A stretch of 39,247 nt of DNA from Lachnospiraceae bacterium (GTDB taxonomy: Bacteria > Bacillota > Clostridia > Lachnospirales > Lachnospiraceae), in assembly GCA_028689655.1 (NCBI GenBank), contig JAQVCT010000024.1, positions 1 to 39,247 on the forward strand. Reading direction: 5' to 3'. Positions 32,548 to 39,247 of this stretch are shown here, piece after piece. A model generated the notes under the pieces. It saw only the letters and a program-made list of their open reading frames with translations. It was not told where the DNA came from and did not search any database. Made by a program: the position numbers and the translations under genes. The number at the start of each line of letters is the position of its first letter. Positions within the stretch are counted from its first letter, which is position 1.

Positions 32548-34653
32548 TTATTCTTTGGTAAAGGGTACCGTTTCCTCCGCAGCGACCACTTTCGAAGTCA
32601 CCGTCTGCCCATTTTCATCTGTTTGCGGCGGATTTACCGGAACAGAATAGGATATTGTCACGATTCCTGTGTCCGTGGTAGTGATACCGCTGATATTGAT
32701 CGCTACCGGGAAAATGGAAGTAGTGGTATTAAACAGAATAGCACCCGTATCTGCTGCCGACAATACCACTGTGGCGTTGCCGCCCTGATAATCTGCAGGT
32801 GCCGGTACATTAATATTGCATGCGTAGGTGGCTCCAAGGCTGACACGAAGATCTACCACCGTCTCTTTTTCCTGCTCGGTTCCCGCTGAGAAACTCTGAT
32901 AGCAGACAGTGCCTGCATCATATTCCGCATTTTCTGTCTCCGTCACGGTACCACAGACAAGTCCCGATGCCTCCAATGCAGCTTTTGCTGCCTCTGCTGT
33001 CATACCGCGCACTTCCGGTACCTGTACCAGATCCGATTCCGAATCACCGCAGATCGTAATGGTGACAGTCCCGTCCCTGGATATGATATTTCCTGCTTCC
33101 GGCGACTGGGCAATGACATTACCCTTGGTTCCGTTTTCGACAGTGCTGATCACTTTCTTTACTGTAAATCCTTCCTTTTCCAGGGAAGCAGTCGCTTCCG
33201 CCTCAGAAAGACCTGTGACGGATGGCACTTTCACTCCATCTGCCCCCGCACTCACAGTCAGTGTGACAGTCTGTCCCTTCTCCACGGCAGTTCCTTTTTC
33301 CACACTGCTGTCCGTCACTGTATTCTTACTGTATTTGGTGGATACATCATAGGTAATTTCATAGGTGATGCCCTGGGCTTCCAATGCAGCGCTGGCATCC
33401 GCCAGACTTTTTCCTACGACCTCCGGCATGACCAGTGTGCCACTACTCTCCGTGGTGCTCTCCTCCGTCTCCGTACCCGCCGGGAAGATTCCCATCGCTC
33501 TGCCTGCCAGAAATAAAAGCACACATCCGATGACAATTGCCACGATAATCGTCAATACCGTGGTGACCTTTTCCATCTTAGGATCATAATCATCGTCATC
33601 ATATTTATCGTATTTGTCGTACTTTTCATATTTGTCCAGTCTTTCATTCTTTTCCTGTCTGGGCTTGGATGATTTTTTCGTATTTTTACTTTGCTTCTTG
33701 ACCGGAGCTTCCTTCATACCTGCAGGTGGGGTGGTTTTTTGGGATTGTTTCTTGATCTGCACCATGTCACTGTCGGAGATGAGTTTCGTCTCCTCCTGAC
33801 CGGCAAAATCTACCACCTTTACAAATCCTTCATCCGGACTGATGAGAGATTTTTTCAGATCTCCTATGAGTTCGCCCATGGTCTGATATCTGCGATCCGG
33901 ACTTTTCTGTGTACATTTAAAAACAATCTGCTCTACGCTGACTGGTATTTCCGGCACAAAATCTCTTGGAGATGGCATTTCCTCCTGAATATGTTTGATT
34001 GCGATGGCAACGGTGGTCTCCCCATTGAACGGCACCCGGCCGGTAAGCATCTCGAACAGGGTAATGCCCAGTGAATAGATATCACTCTTCTCATCACTGT
34101 AGCCGCCTCTTGCCTGTTCCGGAGAGGTGTAATGCACAGATCCCATCACATTGGAAGTGATGGTGTTGCTGGTAGCTGCCTTGGCGATACCAAAATCTGT
34201 CACTTTCACTTTTCCTTCTTTGGATATAATAATATTCTGTGGTTTAATATCCCTATGGATAATATGATTATTGTGTGCCGCCTCGATCCCCATGGATACC
34301 TGGATGGCAATACTGATTGCTTCCTTCACAGATAATCTTGCTTTTTTCTCAATGTATCTCTTTAATGTAATGCCATCCACTAATTCCATGACAATATAGT
34401 GGATGCCGTCCTCCTCACCCACATCGTAGACGTTCACGATATTCGGGTGCATCAGGCCGGCAGCCGCCTGGGCTTCCACAGTAAATTTCATGACGAAATT
34501 CGAATTCTCGCTGAACTCCTGTTTCAACACTTTCATAGCTACACATCTGTTCAGTTTGTGATCTTTTGCTTTATATACATCGGACATACCGCCAGTACCT
34601 ATCTTTTCCAGTACTTCATAGCGGTCTCCAATCAGCATTCCTATTTTAATCAT
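32548..34653 (-). CDS. prkC: PASTA-domain Ser/Thr protein kinase
   Basis: This 701-residue membrane kinase has an N-terminal Hanks-type kinase domain: GTGGMSDVYKAK, catalytic Lys41, HRDIKPQN (Asp135), DFG (Asp153). A Lys-rich low-complexity juxtamembrane region with KYDKYDKYDDDDYD follows, then one membrane helix at about 365-388, and three extracellular PASTA repeats that bind muropeptides or lipid II. About 90 further residues at the C-terminus form a beta-rich Thr-rich tail beyond the usual kinase. The kinase regulates wall synthesis, division and spore germination. Its ATG overlaps the prpC stop (ATGA), so the pair is translationally coupled. Confidence 0.96.
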   Translation of the reverse strand: MIKIGMLIGDRYEVLEKIGTGGMSDVYKAKDHKLNRCVAMKVLKQEFSENSNFVMKFTVEAQAAAGLMHPNIVNVYDVGEEDGIHYIVMELVDGITLKRYIEKKARLSVKEAISIAIQVSMGIEAAHNNHIIHRDIKPQNIIISKEGKVKVTDFGIAKAATSNTITSNVMGSVHYTSPEQARGGYSDEKSDIYSLGITLFEMLTGRVPFNGETTVAIAIKHIQEEMPSPRDFVPEIPVSVEQIVFKCTQKSPDRRYQTMGELIGDLKKSLISPDEGFVKVVDFAGQEETKLISDSDMVQIKKQSQKTTPPAGMKEAPVKKQSKNTKKSSKPRQEKNERLDKYEKYDKYDKYDDDDYDPKMEKVTTVLTIIVAIVIGCVLLFLAGRAMGIFPAGTETEESTTESSGTLVMPEVVGKSLADASAALEAQGITYEITYDVSTKYSKNTVTDSSVEKGTAVEKGQTVTLTVSAGADGVKVPSVTGLSEAEATASLEKEGFTVKKVISTVENGTKGNVIAQSPEAGNIISRDGTVTITICGDSESDLVQVPEVRGMTAEAAKAALEASGLVCGTVTETENAEYDAGTVCYQSFSAGTEQEKETVVDLRVSLGATYACNINVPAPADYQGGNATVVLSAADTGAILFNTTTSIFPVAINISGITTTDTGIVTISYSVPVNPPQTDENGQTVTSKVVAAEETVPFTKE

Positions 34654-35393
34654 AGTTCCACCTCATCTATCAACGGTTCAATAATTATTACGGCAATGTT
34701 GTCTCTACCACCATTCTCATTAGCGGCTTCTACCAATTTTTCTGCCCTCTCCACGATGTCTCTCTGCGCATTCATGATCATACGTATCTCTTCGTCTTCC
34801 AGCATATTTGTCAAGCCATCCGAGCACATTAATATCATATCTTTTGGCTTTAACTCCACCTGAAAAAAATCAACCTCCACAGTTTCCTGTGCACCGATTG
34901 CCCTTGTGATAATATTCTTATCAGGATGATTTCTAGCAGATGATCTATCCAGACCACCCATCCGTATCATTTCCTCTACCAGTGAATGATCCCTTGTAAT
35001 TTGTGTAATTTCCCTGTTTACAATATATAATCTGCTATCGCCCACATTTGCAACATATAGCAGATTATCTATGCAGGTTGCCACTACCGCTGTAGTGCCC
35101 ATGCCATCAAGCCTGTCATCCCTGCTTGCCGCTTCGCGAATATGATCATTCGCTGCCTCGATTGCATGTCTTACAACCCGTACTATGTCTTTTTCTTCTG
35201 AATTCTCGATCTCTTTTACGATTGTTTCTACCGCATACCTGGAAGCATAATCTCCTGCCTTATGTCCTCCCATACCGTCTGCAACAATAAACACATTGGG
35301 TAAGTTACCAATTGCATTTTCTGATGTAAAAACAATGTCCTGATTCAGTTGCCTTTTCCTGCCAATATCAGTTAACGAAAATGTTTTCAACAT
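34650..35393 (-). CDS. prpC: PP2C-type protein phosphatase (Stp/PrpC)
   Basis: This 247-residue metal-dependent phosphatase opposes PrkC. Motifs: DIGRKRQLNQD, VADGMGGHKAGDYAS (metal Asp), VGDSRLYIVN, ITRDHSLVEEM, and MCSDGLTNML with NGGRDNIAVIIIE. The start chosen is the ATG at 35393, 8 bases after GGAGG; the upstream GTG is only 2 bases from it. It overlaps prkC by 4 bases and follows rlmN by 12. Confidence 0.96.
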   Translation of the reverse strand: MLKTFSLTDIGRKRQLNQDIVFTSENAIGNLPNVFIVADGMGGHKAGDYASRYAVETIVKEIENSEEKDIVRVVRHAIEAANDHIREAASRDDRLDGMGTTAVVATCIDNLLYVANVGDSRLYIVNREITQITRDHSLVEEMIRMGGLDRSSARNHPDKNIITRAIGAQETVEVDFFQVELKPKDMILMCSDGLTNMLEDEEIRMIMNAQRDIVERAEKLVEAANENGGRDNIAVIIIEPLIDEVEL

Positions 35394-35405
35394 CAGCACT
35401 GCCTC

Positions 35406-36440
35406 CTAACCCTTCTTATGTCTTCTCCTAAGCTGTCCACATGCGCCGTCAATATCCCGACCCATTTCCCTTCTTATGGTAACATGAATTTTATTTTTTT
35501 CAAGTTTATTTTTGAACTCCTGAACTTCCTTTTTACCTGATTCCACGTAATCCCGCTCTTCAATTGGATTGACCGGTATGAGATTCACATGACAATTGAG
35601 CGGTTTTGCCAGGGCCACCAATTGCTGCGCATCTTCCCCCGTATCGTTCACGCCACCCACCAGACTATATTCAAAAGTGATCCGTCTCCCTGTCTTGTCA
35701 AAATAATACTGACAGGTCTCCATCAGTTCCCTGATGGAATACTGATTGGCAATCGGCATTAATTTTCTTCTCTTTTCATCTGTGGTGGCGTGTAGAGAAA
35801 GTGCTAAGGTGATCTGCAATTTTTCATCCGCAAGCTGTTGCATCCGTGGCACGATTCCACAGGTGGACACCGTCAGACTTCTCTGACTGATATTCAATCC
35901 GTTCTTATCCGTGAGAAGCTCTATAAATTTCAGAAGATTGTCATAATTATCCATGGGTTCGCCCGTTCCCATCACCACCACATTGCTCACGCGTTCTCCC
36001 GTAAGCCGTGTGATCTCATAGATCTGATCCAACATCTCTGAGGGCAGCAGACAGCGTTCCAGTCCATCCAGGGTGGAAGCACAGAATCTGCATCCCATGC
36101 GGCATCCCACTTGGGAGGAAATGCAGACAGAATTGCCAAACTTATATTTCATCCATACGCTCTCTACCACATTGCCGTCCGCCAGTTCAAAGAGAAATTT
36201 TTTGGTGCCATCCAGAGCTGATTCCTGTACCTGAACTGCATTTAATGCTGTATAGTCATAGGTTTCCCTACATTTTTCTCTGAACTCTTTGGAGAGATTG
36301 GTCATCTCATCAAAGCTTCTGGCAAGGCGTACATGCATCCATTCGTATAGCTGTTTCGCCCGAAATTTCTTCTCACCCAGTTCCAGCATCCGCTGTTCCA
36401 GTTCCTGCATATTCAGGGATTTGATATCCGTTTTACTCAT
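35406..36440 (-). CDS. rlmN: Dual-specificity RNA methyltransferase RlmN
   Basis: This radical SAM enzyme of about 344 residues methylates C2 of A2503 in 23S rRNA and A37 in some tRNAs. The cluster motif is CRMGCRFCAS, the catalytic Cys lies in DIDGACGQL near the C-terminus, and VVMGTGEPMDNYDN is diagnostic. The start is uncertain: the ATG at 36440 is preceded by GTGATC, which can pair with the 16S tail, while a GTG at 36449 has AGGAT upstream. It begins the coupled rlmN-prpC-prkC run. Confidence 0.96.
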   Translation of the reverse strand: MSKTDIKSLNMQELEQRMLELGEKKFRAKQLYEWMHVRLARSFDEMTNLSKEFREKCRETYDYTALNAVQVQESALDGTKKFLFELADGNVVESVWMKYKFGNSVCISSQVGCRMGCRFCASTLDGLERCLLPSEMLDQIYEITRLTGERVSNVVVMGTGEPMDNYDNLLKFIELLTDKNGLNISQRSLTVSTCGIVPRMQQLADEKLQITLALSLHATTDEKRRKLMPIANQYSIRELMETCQYYFDKTGRRITFEYSLVGGVNDTGEDAQQLVALAKPLNCHVNLIPVNPIEERDYVESGKKEVQEFKNKLEKNKIHVTIRREMGRDIDGACGQLRRRHKKG

Positions 36441-36466
36441 AGTGATCACTTTTATCCTATTATTTC

Positions 36467-36550
36467 CTATCTGTGGTTTCTTATCTATAATATCTTATCT
36501 ATAATTTCTTATCTATAATTTCTTATCTACAATTTTTATCTGTAATTATT
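36467..36550. repeat. 14-bp tandem repeat (about six units)
   Basis: Units of the type TTATCTATAATTTC recur every 14 bases from 36467 to 36550; the two central units (36495 and 36509) are identical and the outer ones drift. It lies in the gap upstream of rlmN. The minus strand repeats TATAG, so it may bear on promoter activity; copy number may vary between strains. Confidence 0.85.
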
Positions 36551-36560
36551 TTCGTATTTT

Positions 36561-36623
36561 CATATTTTAGTGCAGTGATTTTACTTGCTTGCAAGTGTAA
36601 AATCACAAACGTTGGCAGTAAAA
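36561..36623. repeat. 63-bp intergenic hairpin repeat, copy 2
   Basis: Identical to 3510-3572 and in the same orientation. Here it lies 42 bases past the rsmB stop, followed by the 14-bp repeats. The hairpin may end the rsmB transcript. Confidence 0.85.
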
Positions 36624-36665
36624 TTTTTTTTCACTCTTTACCTTGTGACCTGCCAAATGACTGGG

Positions 36666-38045
36666 CTATTCCACATTCCGTTTTAACCTTGCCAGGAAGA
36701 AACCGTCCGTCTCATGAACTCCGGGCAGTAACTGTAGATACCCTTTTGCCGTTGTCTCGCTCTGTATCTCTTTTGTAAGGAACGGATCCAGGCTTTCCAG
36801 GTGAAACGGATACTGTGCCGTGAACCATTCTACCATCTTTTCATTTTCCGCACGGTTGATAGTACAGGTACTGTAGATCAATGTGCCTCCCGGCTTCACG
36901 TAGTTCTGAACCATATGGAGAATGGACTGCTGCAGTTTGGTAATGTCCTGTAAGGATTCTGGCGTCACGCGATATTTGATATCCCTCTTCTTCCCCATGA
37001 CTCCCAGTCCGGAGCAAGGCAGGTCCGCATATAGGATATCTGCGTAATTATCATATTCCGTCTGATGCACCAGGGCATCTGCTACTTCGGCTCTTATATT
37101 TTCATATGCCATGCGGTCTATATTCTGCTGAATCAGTGCCACCTTATAATCTGTCAGGTCTCTGGCGTATACCATTCCTGTCCCGCGAAGCTTGCAGGCT
37201 GCATGAATGGATTTTCCGCCCGGTGCTGCACATACATCCAGTATCTTATCCTCTCTTTGAATCCCTGCCACCTCGCATACCAGCATGGAACTGATATCCT
37301 GAATGGTAAGTTTCCCTTCCCCAAAGCCGGGTAAATGGGAGACACCTTCCACCTTTTTCAAGGTATAAGCATAAGGAAGATACGGGTGCTGTTCCACCTG
37401 GATGCCCTGTTGCTTCATCTGCTCCAGGAGCTGTTGCTTCTCTTCCACCGAAAGTGTCTCATCCATGCGGATGGACATACCATGCTCTTTTAAGAGACCT
37501 TGTAGTATTTTTTCCACAGTGTCACCGTCGTATTCCTGCAGCCACTTTTCAACGATCCATTCCGGCATGGAATACGTCACTGATAAATAAGGCACGATTT
37601 CCCTGGCCTTAGCCGGATAGGTGATCTGCTCTTTCTGCCTTGCGATATTGCGTAATACGCCATTGACAAATCCCTTCAACTGATGAAATTTTTTTCGTTC
37701 TGCCAGCTTTACAGCTTCATTGCAGGCCGCTGAATCCGGCACTGCATCCATATAGAGAATCTGGTATACGCTCATGCGCAGTATGGTGCGGATCACTGGT
37801 TTCATCTTGTTTACTTTTGTATTGGAAAATTGATTCAGTACATAATCAATCTGAATCATTCGTTCCAGCGTGCCCTCGCAGACACGTTTCATGAAAGCCT
37901 TTTCCTCTGTCTTGAGATAATCATATTTGTCCAGTACATTGCGAATGACGATATGGCTGTACTCTCTGCCGGATGTGATCTCCAGGAGCATTTCCATGAT
38001 CAGTTCTCTTGAATTTAATTTCGTCCCTTTTAATCCTTCTGCCAC
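36666..38045 (-). CDS. rsmB: 16S rRNA m5C967 methyltransferase
   Basis: This 459-residue protein has an N-terminal NusB-like RNA-binding domain (about 10-150) and a C-terminal Fmu SAM methyltransferase domain. Motifs: KILDVCAAPGGKSIH (SAM), the catalytic Cys in ADLPCSGLGVMGKKRDIK, and YSTCTINRAENE with the second Cys. The start is GTG at 38045, 5 bases after AGGGGAT. It lies between the zinc peptidase and rlmN; the usual clostridial order fmt, peptidase, rsmB, rlmN, prpC, prkC, rsgA is kept. Confidence 0.97.
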   Translation of the reverse strand: MAEGLKGTKLNSRELIMEMLLEITSGREYSHIVIRNVLDKYDYLKTEEKAFMKRVCEGTLERMIQIDYVLNQFSNTKVNKMKPVIRTILRMSVYQILYMDAVPDSAACNEAVKLAERKKFHQLKGFVNGVLRNIARQKEQITYPAKAREIVPYLSVTYSMPEWIVEKWLQEYDGDTVEKILQGLLKEHGMSIRMDETLSVEEKQQLLEQMKQQGIQVEQHPYLPYAYTLKKVEGVSHLPGFGEGKLTIQDISSMLVCEVAGIQREDKILDVCAAPGGKSIHAACKLRGTGMVYARDLTDYKVALIQQNIDRMAYENIRAEVADALVHQTEYDNYADILYADLPCSGLGVMGKKRDIKYRVTPESLQDITKLQQSILHMVQNYVKPGGTLIYSTCTINRAENEKMVEWFTAQYPFHLESLDPFLTKEIQSETTAKGYLQLLPGVHETDGFFLARLKRNVE

Positions 38046-38123
38046 TTTTTATCCCCTATGATCTTCTACGTTTGTCAAACTCATGCCTGACGTTTCTACC
38101 TTTTATTTTTATCTTATGATACT

Positions 38124-38293
38124 AGGGTCAAAAGGTCATGCGTTTCGTGCTCGCACGAAAAAGCATGCATTTGGGACCCGTAAAACATGAGAAAGCAGCC
38201 CGATTAGGGCGGATTCCGAATGTTTTAGGATTATGAAAGCACGAAGTGCGAAATAATCCGTAAGTATCAAGGGGCAAAACATCTTTTGACCCT
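38124..38293. repeat. Three-armed palindromic element upstream of rsmB
   Basis: An 11-bp perfect outer stem AGGGTCAAAAG (38124-38134) and CTTTTGACCCT (38283-38293) encloses three arms: CATGC-TTTCGTGC/GCACGAAA-GCATG (38137-38167), TAAAACAT...GCCC/GGGC...ATGTTTTA (38181-38227), and GGATTAT-GCAC/GTGC-ATAATCC (38228-38259). It fills nearly the whole gap between the zinc peptidase and rsmB. No second copy is in the window and no open frame of note lies in it. Confidence 0.75.
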
Positions 38294-38341
38294 TACATCA
38301 TCTTATATTACTGCCCTGCATTTTCAGCCTGCATTCCTCTA

Positions 38342-39067
38342 TCAGTCTCTGCGGTCGTTACGTCCGCCACCGAAGATCAGTACCAGTCTCAACAACTGTA
38401 AAATAGATGCTGCTGCCGCTGCCACATAGGTCAGAGCAGCTGCTCCCAGTACTTTTCTGCAATCCTTTACTTCCTGACCTGCCAGGATTCCCTGCTGATC
38501 CAGAAGCCGCACGGCACGGCTGGAAGCATTGAACTCCACCGGTAATGTGATAACCTGAAATCCGACTGCCAATGCGAACACCCAGATACCGATCTGTACC
38601 AGTGTGTAATTGTAACCAAACAGAATACCCAGCAAAATAATGGGAATACCAAGCTTTGAACCAAAATTAGCCACAGGCACCAATGCCGAGCGAATCTGTA
38701 AGGGAAGATATCCCTCCTGGTGCTGAATGGCATGTCCACATTCGTGTGCTGCCACCCCTACCGCTGCCACGGAAGCCGAACCATACGTAGCATCTGACAG
38801 ACGTAATACTTTCGCTCTGGGATCATAATGATCTGTGAGATTTCCTCTGATATGTTCCACACGCACATCCGTAATGCCCGCGTGATGCAGCAGGCGTTGT
38901 GCCGCTTCTGCCCCTGTCATCCCTGTCATGCTTCTCACACGCGCGTACTTATTGAAGGTGGAGTTCACTCTGGCAGACGCCACGATGGAAAGAATCGCTC
39001 CAATTAACACCAAAATATAAGTGGGATCCATGAACATCCCCATTCCATAACCATATCCGTAATACAT
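38342..39067 (-). CDS. Membrane zinc metallopeptidase (YugP type)
   Basis: This 241-residue protein has an N-terminal membrane segment (MDPTYILVLIGAILSIVASARV), then a zincin motif HECGHAIQHQ at about 117, and two or three further membrane segments. The order matches the Zn_peptidase_2 (YugP) family. Substrates are unknown in general. The ATG at 39067 lies 12 bases past the fmt stop, and the binding site TAGGAGG includes the fmt stop codon, so it is co-transcribed with fmt. Confidence 0.92.
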   Translation of the reverse strand: MYYGYGYGMGMFMDPTYILVLIGAILSIVASARVNSTFNKYARVRSMTGMTGAEAAQRLLHHAGITDVRVEHIRGNLTDHYDPRAKVLRLSDATYGSASVAAVGVAAHECGHAIQHQEGYLPLQIRSALVPVANFGSKLGIPIILLGILFGYNYTLVQIGIWVFALAVGFQVITLPVEFNASSRAVRLLDQQGILAGQEVKDCRKVLGAAALTYVAAAAASILQLLRLVLIFGGGRNDRRD

Positions 39068-39078
39068 AACAATACCTC

Positions 39079-39247
39079 CTATTTTGCTTCTAACGTCTCG
39101 CCTGGTTTCATTTGATTTCCTAACAGGAAGTCGTGCACTCGCATTCTCTTTTTCCCCTCAAGCTGAACGCTCTGTATCTTTAAAATGCCATTTCCGGTGC
39201 TCACATAAAATGCATCCTTTGTCACTGACTGAATCATTCCCGGCTCT
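39079..39247 (-). CDS. fmt: Methionyl-tRNA formyltransferase, C-terminal part
   Basis: The last 56 codons of a gene running off the right edge. The frame contains DAFYVSTGNGILKIQSVQLEGKKRM and the ending FLLGNQMKPGETLEAK, typical of the C-terminal anticodon-side domain of Fmt, which formylates initiator Met-tRNA. Identity is also supported by order, as fmt precedes the peptidase and rsmB in many clostridia. The catalytic domain lies outside the window. Confidence 0.9.
   Translation of the reverse strand, partial: EPGMIQSVTKDAFYVSTGNGILKIQSVQLEGKKRMRVHDFLLGNQMKPGETLEAK

Noticed and set aside
36467..36550. Array of regulatory iterons
   Set aside because: A replication-origin or plasmid iteron role has no supporting genes; the unit drift pattern fits slippage better.

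Overview
The window reads as a chromosomal segment of a spore-forming, low-to-medium GC Firmicute, most likely a Lachnospiraceae (Clostridia). Reasons: spoIIGA-sigE-sigG sit next to ftsZ, there is a YlmC/YmxH-type sporulation protein, the division and cell-wall (dcw) cluster carries two class B penicillin-binding proteins, and there is a DUF5688-type protein. The genus assignment is inference; no rRNA is present. Every confident gene lies on the minus strand, so transcription runs from right (39 kb) to left.

Right to left. (1) 39.2-30.5 kb is a translation-maintenance and signalling block: the tail of fmt, a membrane zinc peptidase, rsmB, rlmN, the PP2C phosphatase prpC overlapping the PASTA kinase prkC, rsgA, and then ychF and lgt. 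(2) 29.2-16.1 kb is the dcw cluster: a MraZ-type operator and promoter, then mraZ, rsmH, ftsL, ftsI, a spoVD-like PBP, mraY, murD, ftsW/spoVE, murA, divIB and ftsZ. murE, murF, murG, murC and ftsA are not in it. (3) 15.9-12.4 kb holds the sporulation sigma module spoIIGA-sigE-sigG, then ylmC and nrdR. (4) 12.3-8.3 kb holds small hypotheticals, yqeG, the overlapping shikimate genes aroE-aroK-aroQ, and efp. (5) 8-1.4 kb is more accessory: a DUF5688 gene, a MATE exporter behind an attenuator-like leader, tRNA-Arg(CCG), a membrane-anchored double-SH3b protein, a helical hypothetical and gdhA. (6) The left end (1-1.14 kb) holds what looks like a decayed type III toxin-antitoxin locus: a promoter, two imperfect 44-nt RNA repeats with covarying hairpins, a terminator, and a toxin frame intact over 150 codons except for one in-frame UGA.

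The least explained content lies between genes. Several gaps carry multi-armed palindromic elements: two tandem ~106-bp cloverleaf copies at 12841-13092, a repeat shared by 8142-8222 and 29303-29413, an identical 63-bp hairpin repeat at 3510-3572 and 36561-36623, and single multi-arm structures at 30362-30495 and 38124-38293. There is also a 14-bp tandem repeat at 36467-36550. I see no CRISPR array, prophage or transposase gene. All calls come from reading sequence and motifs; no database search was run.
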